From positions 8,652,868 through 8,716,867 of the forward strand of contig OY754331.1 of the NCBI GenBank assembly GCA_963573305.1: DNA of 64,000 bases, given 5' to 3'. Positions 46,660 to 60,548 of this stretch are shown here, piece after piece (position 1 is the stretch's first letter; every line of letters starts with the position of its first letter). Made by a program: the position numbers and the translations under genes. This DNA is from Pyrrhosoma nymphula (Eukaryota; Arthropoda; Insecta; Odonata; Coenagrionidae). The notes below the pieces were generated by a model, which made no database searches, was not told the DNA's origin, and saw only the letters and a list, made by a program, of their open reading frames with translations.

Positions 46660-47334
46660 ATCGATGCAGATCGACAAAATCACACACACACACACCCGAG
46701 AACACCATCATAACTTATGAAATGTTTAAAAACGAGTATACTATTCTTTCTGAAGACTTAGGGTTAATATTTACAAAATAAATTAAATTAAATATAATTT
46801 ACACCTTTCGCAGCATACCTTGTAGTGCTCCTGTATATGGAATGGAGTCAAATGAGCAACCGAATGAAATGGGAATAATTACTCGTGTAAGCGCATAAAA
46901 GGGTCACTTAATGTTTTTGTCTGTCCAGGTGCCCTGAATACTTGCACCTAATACATGCTGCCCATTACCAATAATGGGCGAAGTTATTATAAGTGGGATC
47001 TGAAACATCAAGTATCGTCAAGCAACAATTTGATTATACTAAAATCGTCATCAAAGTTATGTTCCTCTTAACATATTCATAAAATTATAAAATAAAAATT
47101 ATAGTACTTCAAGACTTAGTTGGAGTCTGTTTAGCTGATTTTTTGTGCATTAAAATGCATTGTGTTTTATTTTCACAATGAATCTTATCATTTATGAATC
47201 TTTAAAGATATGTAAACGAGCAGAGAACTGTCAGTTTTCGTAAGTCAGTAACAAAAATATAGTATATGTTTTTAATATTCTTTTTTCACTTAAATTCTAT
47301 CATGGGATTGAACACCAGTGTATTTTGCTTGCAG
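46660..47334. other. AT-rich sequence with a CA microsatellite
   Basis: CA repeat at 46681-46695. Otherwise nothing recognisable. Confidence 0.5.
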
Positions 47335-47411
47335 GTGCTCAAGTGTTCTCTGAGGATGACTAGAAAAGCAAAGGCCAAACTCTCAAAAATCCTCGTCATT
47401 TGGGAGAACCG
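47335..47411 (+). CDS. Candidate 77-base exon, or hammerhead-like relic
   Basis: A good acceptor (tattttgcttgcag) and donor (CCG|GTAAGC) bracket 77 bases. Only the first frame is open: VLKCSLRMTRKAKAKLSKIL, then VIWEN. Against an exon, the same bases contain CTGAGGA (47350-47356), a near-stem GACT...GGCC and CAAAC, two changes from a hammerhead-like cassette. I cannot decide between the two; no adjoining exon was found. Confidence 0.25.
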
Positions 47412-49701
47412 GTAAGCAGAAAACTTTCTATTTATTGCTTGCGTTGAATATTATTCTCAGCTTTCAGCAAATAAGCACTGAAGCAAATCCGTCTCCATTT
47501 ACTACGATGATTTCCCGCTTATTTCAACATTTTCCCGATGTCTATGTTGAAAATTCTTTTAAAGATATTAAACTGATTAATATATGATTTTCACCTGCGG
47601 AAGAAACTTCCTTGTAACTCTTGTACATGTTTTGGTATAATTCTGATTACGCAATAATGTGGTTTTATTAGTCGTAAGTTCAATTTATAGGATGCATCTT
47701 AATACTTCAATTTAGAAACCATACCGCTAGGTTCAGCTGTTTGTTGTTTGAACTTGTGCTATAATTTATTCAGACTTTGCTATGTACAAGGTCAAAGAAC
47801 TATTCTTCCATTGTAATTTACAAGTAACCATCTGAATTGGTAGTTTTGGACAGATTTTAAAGCATAAGTTTGCTCCCTAACAAATTAAAAGCGCCCGCTG
47901 TCATAGGATAAATAAAATTGATGATAAAGCAAATCATTCCAAAATATTTTCCTTTAAACATTTCATACTGGATGAGGGAGATTACAATAGGAGTGTTTAT
48001 GTTGCCACTCTTCCTGTATTGGCAGCGTTTTATTTTTTTAAATATTTTGATTTTTAATTTGGTAAAATATTTCATTTAGCTATTCTAGTGGGCTTTTTCA
48101 AGTAACCTCCACACATCTCAGCGTTCTAAAGTTCTCATTTTGGGGAAAGAGTTAGCGAAAAATGACTAAAAATAACTGCATGTAGTGAAATCTTCCTCCT
48201 TAAATTTTTACCTGGCAGTGGGGATACATTTCAAAGGAGAAAATCTTGTCGCACCAAATGTTTAGCACCGTAATTCAATTCAAAATTGAATAATGAAATT
48301 CTTTTATTTCGGAATTACAAAAGACAGTAGTAGTAGTTTAAAAACCGTGACATTATCTCTTTTTTACACTATCGCGATCAGGCTCCTTTCAACGTAGCAC
48401 TCACACTCTATTCGGATTAAAAGCATGCCGGGCCTCACGAGAAGTGCTCCTATTTTTAAATATTGGTTGCCGCTCAGCAAAAATCTCCTCTTCCCTGAAA
48501 TTCCGCAAAATTTGCTCCAACTTGTGAAATCTAGTGTGGACGAGATGAGAAATAGAAGCCTGACCGGTGCGGAGGTCCAGCGCTGTAGGGCTAGAATTGT
48601 GCGAGAATGCAATCAGAGCAGTGGTTTCTCGGGCGATGGAGAACTTGGACGACCTAGAGAGAAGTGTTTTGGGCCTTTTGAGAGGAGATTTTCGGTGGAG
48701 GTCTGTTGGGAGGAGTTTGGGGGGGTAGGGAAGGAGTTTCGGAGGGTGAGGGGGTGTTCCCCCTCATCGCTCCATGTCCATTCTGCAAACAGTGAAATCT
48801 CTTTGGACCTCGGTCTCCCGTATATTGCCCTCCTCCCTCAATCACTGAAGTAGTTCTCTGATTCTGTCTAGCCAGAAAAGTGAAGTGGTCTGCAGAGGAG
48901 CAAGCTTTAAATCCTCCCTCAATGCTCAGTATCACTGCCAATACATCACTGTAATCTTGCTATACATTCCTTCGTTATTTAGTTTACTGTCCTTTGCCTG
49001 GTGCCCCGTGGCATTTTTGAGATACACGATGAAAATTTTAGTGCATGTAACATCACAATTAATTGTCTGCATCACAGCAATTGATAGCAAAAGTCTCCTA
49101 ATTGTTTTGCAAATTCACTGAAAGGCATATTTTGTTTTTAGTACTGTGCCTAAACATTATTCTTTCCTCAATTTTACGCAGATTTTAGAGTGTAAAATTT
49201 GTGTAACATGAAATCGTTTAATTATTTAAGATATTCTGAACGATTTTTTCTCTGTGGTTCCGATTAAGGCATGTGTTTTAACCTGCTGAGCATATCACCA
49301 GCAAAAGAATTTTAACCATGAGTTGCATTAAAGATAGATCTTTTTAAAAATTAGAACCTTTCACCAGTAGGATATGAAAAATATCCTTGCAATTTTAACG
49401 TGATAGCTGAGTGTTTAACGTGGTGGCTGACTTAAAATAGTATCATCATGTGGACATGAAATTACCAAACCTTTCATTATTTATATGCCTGAACAATAAT
49501 TATTTCTTAGCCAACTTCTCACCCAGGGATTTCAGTTGCTCTGTCCACTCTCATGCTGTGTAGTAAGTGATATCTTTCTCTCATGGAATACCAGGATCAT
49601 AAAAATTAGAATTTAGTTTGTTTTACAGTGCTTCGTCAGCTTAGCGATATACTTCCAACCTGGAGTAATCCTCCTTTATCACTAGGAGGACTGGAGTTTC
49701 G
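47412..49701. other. Unassigned sequence, one open frame without a domain
   Basis: A plus-strand frame at 48425-48853 (142 codons, ATG start) overlaps minus-strand frames. Its first half is protein-like (KSSVDEMRNRSLTGAEVQRC) and its second half is G-rich and repetitive. No family was recognised. 49660-49700 contains cactaggaggac, similar to the next element's end. Confidence 0.3.
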
Positions 49702-51446
49702 CACTACCTAGAAAGGACGGGCAGGGATCATTTTGACCCATAACGTTTTTCAGCAACAAATGGCTACTTTTTTCTTCCGGTTCTTCATTTACTTCACAAA
49801 TATCATTAATAAGGTATTATCTACACATTAATAGCAATAAAATTATTCCTACTAAATAATTGCTTATAATTAAAATTATTTGAGTTGATCCTCTTCAGCA
49901 GTGCTCATATTAGGATATTCTCAAGTTTTAAAATAAAGACACCTGGCTGAATGTTGTGCATATTTTGATAAATATCCTTTTATTTGTTATACAATAATTT
50001 TTCATAACCTTTTTCAAATAAAAAATATACATAAAAATCACATCCACACACAAACATATACATATATATTTGGAAAGATGTAATATCACTTTTTTGCACA
50101 ACTTGCACATTTAGTTATTCATTCAGCACAGTTTCCACAAACACTTCTATTTCATTAATGAGGCATCATATATTGGCAGTTTTCTTTGTGCACTTTTTAA
50201 GTATTTGACAATGTTTTCTTTTCTAACCCTATGAGATAGTAGCGTGCGTTTCCCGAGAAGATGAGGGCTTCGTTCCAATTGGCATCCCCACCACTTTTTC
50301 AACCAGTCTTTGTGTATATTTCTTTCTACTTTTTTTTGCTATTCGTCACCTCTATCTTGCTATTTTTTATTTGCTATTTGTCACTTCTGCTATCTGCCTG
50401 GTAGTCACATTCTTTTCCGGGAAAACCACCCGGTCCTAAGAGTACGTGAATGACGCTCGCCGCCAGCCACTTCGGTAGGGATCTAGTACACGGTCACCTG
50501 CGATAAAAGGAGCCGACGACAGAATGAAAGCATACGCAAGGTTAGGCGAGTTTTTCGGCGCCGGAAAATGTACTCACTAATTCTAATAGGAACAAAAGCA
50601 ATAGGCTTTTCTGCTCTCATAAGAGCCAAAACTCTTTACTCCTCTGTTTTGCATCCCACGGAGTGTTTTCCCTAAAGCTAAAGAATAGGGGATTCGGAAA
50701 TGATTTTACGACTTGAGCGCCGCGCATCCTCTAGACCACATTCAGAAGCAGTGTGCTGACACTTTGGTGACAAAAATCATCTGGATGAACATGCGTATCT
50801 CTAGTGAGAGGTCAAAGCAATTTTGCGAGCGATGTTCAGGATAATTCTTTTCCATTTTCGCACCACTGGCCGCTGTAGCCTCTCCATCTGGGAATGAAAG
50901 AAATGCTGATCACATTCCTATCATCTAGCTGTCATATTTTACTCTACATATTTTCTAAATGAATACGATAATAATTTATACAACGGCTTAATTAAGGTGA
51001 CATATTTTCAATCCTTTTCCTCTGGCGATATCAATTTTAAGTCAAATTCAAAGACGGTATGAAAGTCAAATATTCCGTAATTTTGGTAAGCTGCAACCAG
51101 GTGAGCTCTGCTATCAACGAATGGCATTCAAATGAAATATAAAGGCTTCAAGTACTGATCCAAATGTGCTCTAACAAACCTATAGGAGACGAAAATGGTG
51201 AGAAAACATGACTCCAATATAGAAAGAAGTAATGGGTCAAAATGACCCATAGCCGTCCTTAAAGGTACAACATCAATTTAAAAATTAAGCAGCAATAATT
51301 ACGAAATTTTCTTTCCATATCAGTAAAATATAAGTAAAAGTGCACATTTTCACAAAATTCAAAAAGAATATAATCACAATTAAGTAGTTAAATTTGATTT
51401 TGAATACGTTTTATGGTTCAAAATGACCCATCTCGTCCTTCTAGTG
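49702..51446. mobile_element. Decayed piggyBac-like element
   Basis: The left end, CACTA, then AGAAAGGACGGGCAGGGATC and ATTTTGACCC, mirrors the right end ATGACCCATCTCGTCCTTC, TAGTG. The palindrome GGGTCAAAATGACCC or close variants recurs at 49727, 51236 and 51418. The right flank is TTAT, one base from the TTAA target; the left flank is more decayed. The minus strand at about 50090-50340 carries EKVVGMPIGTKPSSSRETHA and, in another frame, VCGNCAE, a stop and KCASCAKK. These fit a piggyBac-like C-terminus with its zinc-binding cysteines, in the expected position. No intact frame remains. Confidence 0.55.
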
Positions 51447-53561
51447 TTATCAGTAACTAATTAGTTGAAATTTCCATTAGGGGTGAAACAAATTGGCAGA
51501 TTCGTCTCATTCATCTGTTCATCTACTCAATGGATCTCAATGCGAGGATTTAAATTCAGGCACTGACTGATGGATGCACTTTAAAATCTGGGCAGTATGC
51601 ATTGATATCGTTGGCAGTGGAATCAGAAAACAGTGCGTTAGTGATATAAAAATAATGCCATTTTTCTTGCTTGAAATCTATGATAGAAATATGGGGTAAG
51701 GATACTGAATGGTAACGAATAAAAAATTAAGTTATGTACATTATGTCTCACAACCAAGTAATAACTTGTACGTAGGGGAAAATATTGGACGTCTTTTGTT
51801 CATGAAAACATTTCTCATTTATGCCGCTTATAATTGATAATTAATAGTAATTATTGAATAATTTCAATCAATATAAAATAATAATTGCATTTCAAACTTG
51901 TAAATTTTTATTCAAACGTGTACAAGGCTGTAAAATAAAATGGGGAGAAAGGGTTTTTAATAAAACAATCCAATGAAACACTTTTTCCCTTTGAATGAAA
52001 ATAGTTAATGCTGACGTACTAGTTATAATAGGTATATTTCTGGCAGCACAGAATATGTAATACATTTTTCAAGCAATCACCCTTAAGGCATGTGGATTTT
52101 CAATAATAGGAGAACGCTGGAGGGATGAATTGTTGGCAGATGGGTTGTCATGAGCAATAGTCTTTTTGCCTTCTGCGAAATATGATGGATTTTTCGATTA
52201 CCTGAAATCCCTTTCTGCGTGGAAAAAAAACTATGTAATGGAAGTGGCACCGTGTCCATTGAGCTCTTATCCAAATACGGGCGGAATAACGTGGCCAAAC
52301 CTCCAGTGGGTAACTTATTACAATTCGTCGAAGAGGTAGAGAAATACGAGCGGTAACGTGCCGCACACATTTATATAGAAGTTCCACGTTGGGCACGTGA
52401 ATTTGGAGAGATTGGGAATGAGGGAGATTGGGCGGCAGGGTCTGAATGGCTAGGGGTGGGAAATTGTGGGGGGGGTGTCGGGTGGTTGGGATGGATGGGG
52501 TAGAACCGCAGCGGAATGGAGGAGAATGGACCCCTTGCGAGGGGGTAGGACTGAGGGTTCGTGGGGGAAGAGGGTTGAGGTCGCGAGGGTATGGGGAAGG
52601 GAGGGAAAAATGAATGATACGAAGAAACTACGAGCGAAGGAGAGAGGGTTTGGAGGGGAATGGGGTTGAAAAATGTCGGAAGGGATACGCTGACTGGGAA
52701 GGGGTTCGTTGGAAATGTTGGCGGGTTAGGAGTGAGAGGGTAATGCCGTGGCAAAGGAGAACATTTCTCCGCCTCGACGCTAAGAAGCCAGGTGAACTGG
52801 AGCAGTGCGATAGGGTCTCCTCCCTCCCTCCCTCCGCCCCTGCATTACCACACCCCCTCGCTATAGAGGGAACGGTGGCCATAATGAAGATAGCCATCAA
52901 TGTCCGCGGAGATATACTGGGCAGAAAAATGCTACGGAGAAACTCCGCATCGCCAGCCTCGGCTCCCGGCATGCCTCGCGCCACCTCTCGCCCCCGGGAT
53001 CTCGTTTCCAGGGAATGAGAGGCAGGGAGAGAGAGGGACGAGACGGAGAGGGAAGGTGATTTATACTTAAAATCCACCGCCAACTCGCAAGTGAGTGAGG
53101 CGAGCACCGTATATGCTGTATTGCGGCCACTTATCCAGAGGAGTGCACTTCACGAATTGAGGAGGATCTCTCTCCTGTTATCCATGTCTGCTTAACTTAA
53201 ACGTTCACCAAAAGCCAAAGAAATACATTCAGCAGAGCACTCACCTTCACAAATTTCGAGAAATACATGTTCGTTTGTACCTAAAAAATCGTAAACATTT
53301 ACATAAACAAAACATGCCAGGCGCAGAAAATTGATAGATCTATACTTGAGATATTCCAATTCACTGTGCTAAGAGCTAAGAATATCATCATAACGAATCA
53401 TAACCTCACCATGTGGTATTAAGCTTGTCCAATCAAAAGGTGGTGCTTCTGCGTTTTTGCACACAAGGTGAAGAATACAATTTCATGATCTTCTCTCCCA
53501 TTTACCTCAATCATTTCTTCATTCGAAGTATTCTCTTCATTAGAGGTGGGGTATGATTGCA
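51447..53561. other. Unassigned sequence with a GC-rich block
   Basis: 52380-53130 is GC-rich. Frames of 80-160 codons overlap on both strands and are P/S- or G/E-rich, so I do not call genes. 51450-52380 is AT-rich. Confidence 0.4.
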
Positions 53562-53776
53562 TTACCTGTGATTTTGGACATTGTTACCTTTCCGTCAAGA
53601 TTTGTTGCCGTGATAAAACCAGCGAAATCACAGCTCAGGGAAGAGGGTCCCGTGTTTCTCCGATCAGCACCGGTGGCGATTTGTCGCTCCCGTCGTTCCA
53701 GAGCTTTCTCCTTCCAGTGGTCTTTGACCCTCTGTTTGTATCGCACGCTTTCTTGTCCCACAGGCGTGTCGACCAC
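53562..53776 (-). pseudogene. Possible LINE polyprotein C-terminus
   Basis: The minus strand reads VRYKQRVKDHWKEKALERRE, then RQIATGADRRNTGPSSLSCD. A tail of basic, E/K/R-rich sequence followed by a short spacer and a C...C segment is typical of the end of RTE-like LINE proteins. The second half of the expected zinc finger is not visible, so this is tentative. Confidence 0.35.
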
Positions 53777-56700
53777 ATGGAGTTACGGAGCGCTCGCTCC
53801 CGGAATATGGGTAGCCATTATAAAAATATCACACCCTAGACAAAATCACAGGTTTTTGGCATTGTGACTGGATCGGAGTAGTCACAGCTGGAGCAGTGAA
53901 AAAACATCCGTGATTCCAGCTTTGTTATTCCGCTATGTTTGTACATGAGAACGATGATATTATAATTGACCAGAATATTTTTTTAGGTTTCAGCTCTTTG
54001 GAATTTCATTCTCCTCATTAGAATATTTCCTTACCTATATACCGTGCCATTGTACACGCAGCATTTAGAAAGTATCGACGATTAGTCTGCTCTTTACTAG
54101 AGAATATTAGAGAAGACGATTATTAAGCTCTTTGGACCATTAAATAACTAGATTCTAAATATTCTGGAATTATGTGGAAATGTGTGTACTATTTCTGGAA
54201 ACTTCTTCCAAAGATTTGATAAAATATTATGATTGACTTATTTACTTAATAGCTACTAATAGTACCTAACTAAGGTTGATGAGCCGGGATAAATTTTGGG
54301 TCGAGGTTCTCTAAGTTACAAAAACTTAATTCATCTCCGACATTTAAGGATTTATATGTAGGTATATAAGAATAGTGGTTAGTTACAAAATAACTCGCTC
54401 TACATCTGTGAAAACATTATTACATTTTGTTCATTTACTCAGCTGTGATTTTATGGCTGATTTTGTTGACTTTAGTTCATCATTTATATGTGAACTATCA
54501 TATTTCACGTAGTAGGATTATGGTCGGTACTTAATTTAGTATAATGTTCAAAAGGTTTTTCCTATACTCATGGGAATTTTTTTGAACAATAACTTAGGTC
54601 TTTTGAATGAACTTAATTTAAAATTCCTGAGGGTAAATTCAGGTAAATGTTCTTGTCACCCTTCTCCTTAGGTGTGCGCGTAATAATACGCTAACGCTTA
54701 TTTCAATCTTGATGTTTTTATTTTCTTGATTTGAGCCAGAAATAATATTGCGTTGACAACAAGAAACTAAAGAAAAGTGATGTTAGGGAAGAACACGAGA
54801 AAAAAACTCCAGCCAAGTCTATCATTTCATGCCTTTGTTGGTGGGGAGTGGAGTAAAGAATGTGAGAGGATGAGAGAGAAGGAAGGGATCGTTGGGCGAA
54901 GGGGTTGATGAGTGGAAGGCGTGGGAGGAGGAGAGGAAGAGAAGAAGAAGGGCTTTGACGGCCGCGGCGGAGGGGGAAGAGTCTGTCGGTCGGAGTTGAA
55001 GCGCTCTCTATCGGCTGGGGGAGTTTGGTAAATTTGCAGCGGAAATGGGAATTGCGATTGGGTTTTGGCATCGTGGTATGACGGAGGGAATGGCGTGTGT
55101 GGGGTGATGGTTGGAAAGGGGTTTGGTATTAGGGGTTGAGGGATACATGGTGTGAAAGTGAATGTGTTTCCCGGGAGCGTGGGTGTCGCACTCTGGAGAA
55201 GGCGGTCGTGGCGGAGAAGAAAAGGGAGATCGGTCGGAGGTGAGGGAATGTGATGGCATGGAGCGCACGAGTTGCTTTCGTGGATACTGCCTCTCTCCCC
55301 CTTCCGTTTGCCGCCATATTTCCCACGATACCGTGTATTTTTCCCACCTGGTAGAAAGATTTCCCAGGGAAAGTAGGAGCGATCTCAATGCTTAAGCTCG
55401 CAAACCTTTCTTAAAGCGCTTCTATGAAACACAGTTCATTTGTTCAAAATTATTTACCTTCGATTGATTATTATGAGCTCTTTCTTTTTTAGGTTTTGTC
55501 ACATAAATAAGTCAAAACAAGGCACAAGTGGTACTTTTTTGCAAAACTATTTTACATATCTTGTTGCCCAAATTTGCAACCATGCTAATATATATATATC
55601 AATGATAATTTGATAGTTAAGTATTATTAACCTGATAATTAACGAACTTATTTTGCTAAATTTTAGGAAGTCGGGAATAGCCACGGTATTACTTTTACGG
55701 AGTCACTCACCTAATCTTGATCTTACGCTTTTAATAATTCAAATCAGTACATTAGTAATGGTTAGGTTGGCATATAAGGATGATCATAAGCAGCAAACAG
55801 ATTGATGCAAGACTTCTGCTTCGGCCATAACGGCTAGAATTTATTCCACGGACTTGTTCATTTCTTTTTCTACTATTTATTAGCTCTCCTCAAAAGGTAG
55901 ATAATAGTCATGCTATATGGCTTGGTTTTCATTGAATTATCAAGCTAATGGATTACGTAGTAATAGCGTTTCTTAAGCAAGAGTGTAAATTTAGTTAGTT
56001 TTAACTATTTTTTGTGATATTTCCACCAATCCACAAAAACAATGTTTTCCTTTTCCATTTGAATACATAGCGAGATAGAAAGTATTGCATCTCCTTGTCG
56101 TCATCCTCTAGGAATAAATTGGGAAAAATATGAGTTAGGATACTGACGGAAGGAAAATATTACAATACACTTACTCTATGATCCCTGCTATGGCTACACT
56201 GAAAGATTATTATTTTTATTTTCTTAACGCCTATCTGTGGAACATTTTTATCCCCTTCGAAGTGTAGAATACGTGAAGGTAATAGGGAGAGGGAAATACG
56301 AGAGTGAATTGTTTGTCAACAGTGTTTTGGTGTCTCGTTCGGCCCTAGTTGTTGTCACTAATGGTGCTAGGAAAGAAGAAATTCCGGCACCTATCATTTT
56401 GATAGTATATTTCTCTATTTATTTCGCTTTAGCGATGTGATGGGAACAGTTTTGTTAGCAACCCTGCCATAAAAGAGTAATTGTTTCAAAGATCGATTGA
56501 AAGGAAGTACGGGAGGTTGTATTAGAGGTGCAGGTGAGAGTATTCGGAAGTAAAGGATGATGAGTGTCCATGGAGATGTGGTGCACGGTGCGTGGGCGTT
56601 TTGGAGGGGTTTTAAGAGCGAGCGCAGTGGACGACGAGTGAGGCTGATGAGATGTGGACGTGAGAGGAGTGGGAGGGAGATGTGATGGTTTGAAGTGTTG

Positions 56701-58574
56701 GCCGAGTGTGTGGGCGGAGACTATTGGAGATGGGATGCGGAGTTGGGGGAGGCTGGGGAGGAGGATTTTGGGGGGTGCAATGGCGGGGGTGCGCAAGGGG
56801 TTGGGTGGTGACGTCGACCGGTAGACGAGCGAAGCACTTCTTCAACTCTCGTCGAATCCGTTCGTTAAAAAGCTCGTTTTTACGCGGACTTCTCAGTGGC
56901 GTGCGTGAGCGACGAGTGACGCATTGCCTTCCAGTGAACAACTCCTGCGAAAATTACTCAGCGCTTACCGTAGACTAGCCTAAGCGTGGGGGTAATATAC
57001 GCCTTGCGCCTCGTCCTGTCGATAAATGAGCCCAAAGAACCTCGCTTTAAAGTGCATCTACGAGTACCTGGCTACTAATTCTATATTTTCCACTTGATTT
57101 CATTTTATTCCTCTCATTGTACCCTAAATTTCAGCCTCTTGACGTGAATGCCTCTTTAAATCAGACGCCGACAACGGGTCACCTGGTCAGAAACGGCGAT
57201 GTAACGTTTGCAGCTAGGTGATCGATTCCGACGCTCTCATGTCGTGACTAGCGGAACAGTGGAGATGAATGTGTGCTTTCCCGTTCGGTCGAGTGCAATG
57301 AAAGGCGTATACTTGACTTTGCTCCGCACTCACGGGTTTGAGGTTCCCGGCGATTCGCGAGACTTTTGGGCGAACATTTATTTCTAAGCTATACATCTCG
57401 CGACTCCGATGTGCTGAATTTTAGCGTCACAAAAATACCTCATCTATTTCTGTGTACTTATGCCAAATATACCGACTTTGTACCGTATTTTTTGTTATAT
57501 ATCAACACTGAAATCACACGAATGAAAGAAATATCTAGTAAAATACTCATAGAATGCCTAAACCCTGAAGTATTCATAATTTATGTTTTATTATTGAGAA
57601 ATGCGATATAAGAAACAAGTTTTTTACCTTATTACTGGTACTATATTGAATTAATTCTTTCAACATCTCCTTGATTTTAAAATGAAGTTGAAATCTGACC
57701 TCTATTACAGCTAAATAAAATGTTGCTCCAAATACGTTATAATGTCCATGTATCGTTTACTCCATTGTTTCTTGTAGTTGGTATTATCGCCACCAGGATT
57801 TCATTACCCAGTTAACTCGGATAAATTAATTTCACCTGGTTATAGTGTAAATATTTAATAACCATGTCATACAAGAGATCGAACTTTCAAAAGTTTTCCT
57901 TTATTTTGATAATAAATTCGATGGCCCGAAAAAGCCAAGTAAATTGACTTCTCCTACCATTCATCAAAATTTTCAAGAACTTTATTATTCATTTGAAGCA
58001 AATAAGACTTGTTACTCCAATTCCGCACATTGATATTGACGGTACGAAACGTAATTCGTGAGGCGTATGTTTTGGAAACCACAGTACGGATATGGTCACA
58101 CGTGTATTTAATGTTGAAGAAAATACTTAATTTTGAGGGGAAGATTTGATAGTAAGTTAACATTTCACGACAATTTTGTTTTTCATTTCCATTCATAAAC
58201 CTCGGAGTCTTAAGTTTTATTTTTTGAATAAAGGATATCGATTTTATTTCTCGATTACTATACGTTTATAGAAAATTTTACTGCATGATTTTTTTGCCCT
58301 CCTGTCAAGTAACAAGTTGGTAACCAAGCAGGGAGTGTAAAAATAATTACATCAAAATGTAATACTGAATATTTGATAACCGAAAGCGTATATCATCTGC
58401 CGAAGTTTAACATTTAGATCTAGCAATGCAACTACCATTGCATATACTGTTACTACTTTCGGTTTAGTGCACTGAAAAACTTATTTCATTTTCCGTCCAT
58501 GAGCTAACCCATGGCGATGATCGTTGATGTATAAACCTTCAGCTTAGGCAACCCTATAGGCTACAATAGAAATA
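53777..58574. other. Unassigned sequence with two GC-rich blocks
   Basis: 54840-55400 (purine-rich) and 56460-57400 (G-rich, then CpG-rich) have overlapping open frames on both strands without domain signatures. The rest is AT-rich with only short frames. Confidence 0.4.
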
Positions 58575-58678
58575 GGATTTATGGAATGGATTTATGGAGT
58601 GGATTTATGGAATGGATTTATGGAGTGGATTTATGGAATGGATTTATGGCGTGGATTTATGGAATGGATTTATTTAAT
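58575..58678. repeat. 13-bp minisatellite, 8 units
   Basis: Units ggatttatggaat and ggatttatggagt alternate from 58575, giving a 26-bp higher-order period. The sixth unit ends gcgt and the last is diverged. The repeat creates open frames at 58581-58780 with repeating W, I, Y, G, which are not genes. Confidence 0.95.
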
Positions 58679-60281
58679 GAGAATGAGCAATTTCCCAGTG
58701 AAATTAATACGTCGTTCGCTTACTTGTCTACAAGAGCATCTATTTTATTTTATGCATATTTAGTTGATTTTATAGGTTGAAACTCCTGAATTCTGAGTTC
58801 TACTGAATTACCGCGAAATATTTCCACGGAACTTCAGTAATCTCCTGCCCCTTTCCTCATCAAGGAAACTTAAAACCGTACCATAAAACACTTCATATGG
58901 CGATTTTTTTCAGGAATCAGCATCCAAACGCAGTTCCTCATGGTTGAAATTTATTTTAATGGTTACTGTTGAAAACATAAGGCCATGATACACAAATTCA
59001 CTAAAAACAATAGTTATCCAACAAAACTATCATTTCATAACAAAATGTTCGACTTTTTTGCTGCTAAAATGAAATGGTTTGTTATTAGACAATCAATATA
59101 TTTTATAAGCACTTAGAATTTAATTTGATCTCACCGGTGTGAGCTGAAGCTGAGCGTCATGTAAGTCATTAATATTATACTGTATCTTCTTTTGCAATTT
59201 CGCTTCTAGAAACGTAACCACAACGCTAGTTCATTTTTGCCTAAAAATATTTTGGTCCATAATCGAACATAATTTTTGCTCTTTGAACAATAGAAATTTT
59301 AATTTTCTTGGCAACCGAAACATACGTGTGAAGTGGCAATTCACACCTACTGAAGGCAGTTATGTCTTTGGTTAAATGATCAAAACAGAATTAAAGCTTA
59401 ATATTAGCTGGGTTATTTTTCATCACAACCCCTCCATGTGTAGTTAATGATTGCTATATCATATATGGACTTTTTACGTCACATTTTGAGTGCTGTTTTT
59501 ATTTTTTCCAACTCATTTATTTTTTCTTCTTTTCTCTCTGTTATTCAACGGGTTCCATCTCATAATAACTTTGAAATTCTGCATAACGATGTATTTTAAC
59601 AACCTAGGCTTCTGCATATTTTCATTCTCAGATTTAAAAACTAAGTATATCATAAGAAATTATAATTGTCGAACAACAAGGAGTAATCAAAATTCTTGGG
59701 TGGTAAGTTTTATCTTGTGGATTGGGCTTTGATTATTTGTGCAAGAAATTTTAAATAATTATGTCTGGATATTTTCAATGAGTCACATATATCAAAGAAG
59801 AAAAAATGACCAGGGATACAAGAGCTATAAATATTAATGCTGGATAATCCATCCACTTTGATGAAATGTTGATGAAGTGCAAGCTGAACTATTTGAAGTA
59901 GTTTAAATATCATTCTAATCGTTCAGTTAGGGAACTAATCGCTTAAGGATGCTGTAAATTATATTATATTCTCAGCCAGTTAGTCATCAGATTACACACT
60001 ACTTGAACGAATTTTCATTTGTTCTTTTCAGCAAAAAGTGGTTTGCGTAAGCTTTTACTAATATGAGAGTCAGTGTGAAACCTTTACAAAATAAAATGTT
60101 TAGCATATTTCGAATTGAGATACATTGTGAACTGTTAGGCATTTTTTTGTTCCCAAATGCTTCTTGCCGAGGTTATTTTATTTTTTAATGAAAACTCATT
60201 GTATTTGCGCAAACCTTAAAAACGTAGAGTTAGTAGAACAGAAATAATATTTGAAGGTAAAAGAATTGATATTGTTACAAC
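58679..60281. other. AT-rich sequence with a possible Helitron relic
   Basis: 59230-59470 aligns loosely with 29600-29810 of Helitron copy 1: gttaaat.atcaa then tgggttatttttca and tcca. No ends were found. No gene was recognised elsewhere. Confidence 0.35.
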
Positions 60282-60540
60282 CAGGGGCGGCGTGACCAGG
60301 GCGGGAAGGCGAGGATTCCTGCCCGGGCCCCGATATTAACGTAAATTGAATTATGACGTTTATCGTATCGAAAGTTTTTATGCCGTTTATATATTTCATA
60401 TTTGCAAATCTTTTGCCCTTAACGACCAGAAACGCGTTTTTAACGCACAAATTTTTCAGAAGGGGGGAGGGGGGGTCATAAACACTGAGCCCCTCTGGTC
60501 GTGCAGCGGCCCGGGACCCTGTGCACCAACGCCGCCCTTG
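60282..60540. mobile_element. hAT-type MITE, 259 bp
   Basis: It begins CAGGGGCGGCGT and ends ACGCCGCCCTTG (inverted, with one mismatch and a 1-base shift). Perfect 8-bp flanking repeats gttacaac lie at 60274-60281 and 60541-60548. The interior is GC-rich at both ends and AT-rich in the middle, without coding capacity. Confidence 0.85.
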
Positions 60541-60548
60541 GTTACAAC

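Noticed and set aside
52371..53130. Several overlapping 80-160 codon frames
   Set aside because: Composition effect of a GC-rich block; no coherent domain, and the frames conflict with each other.
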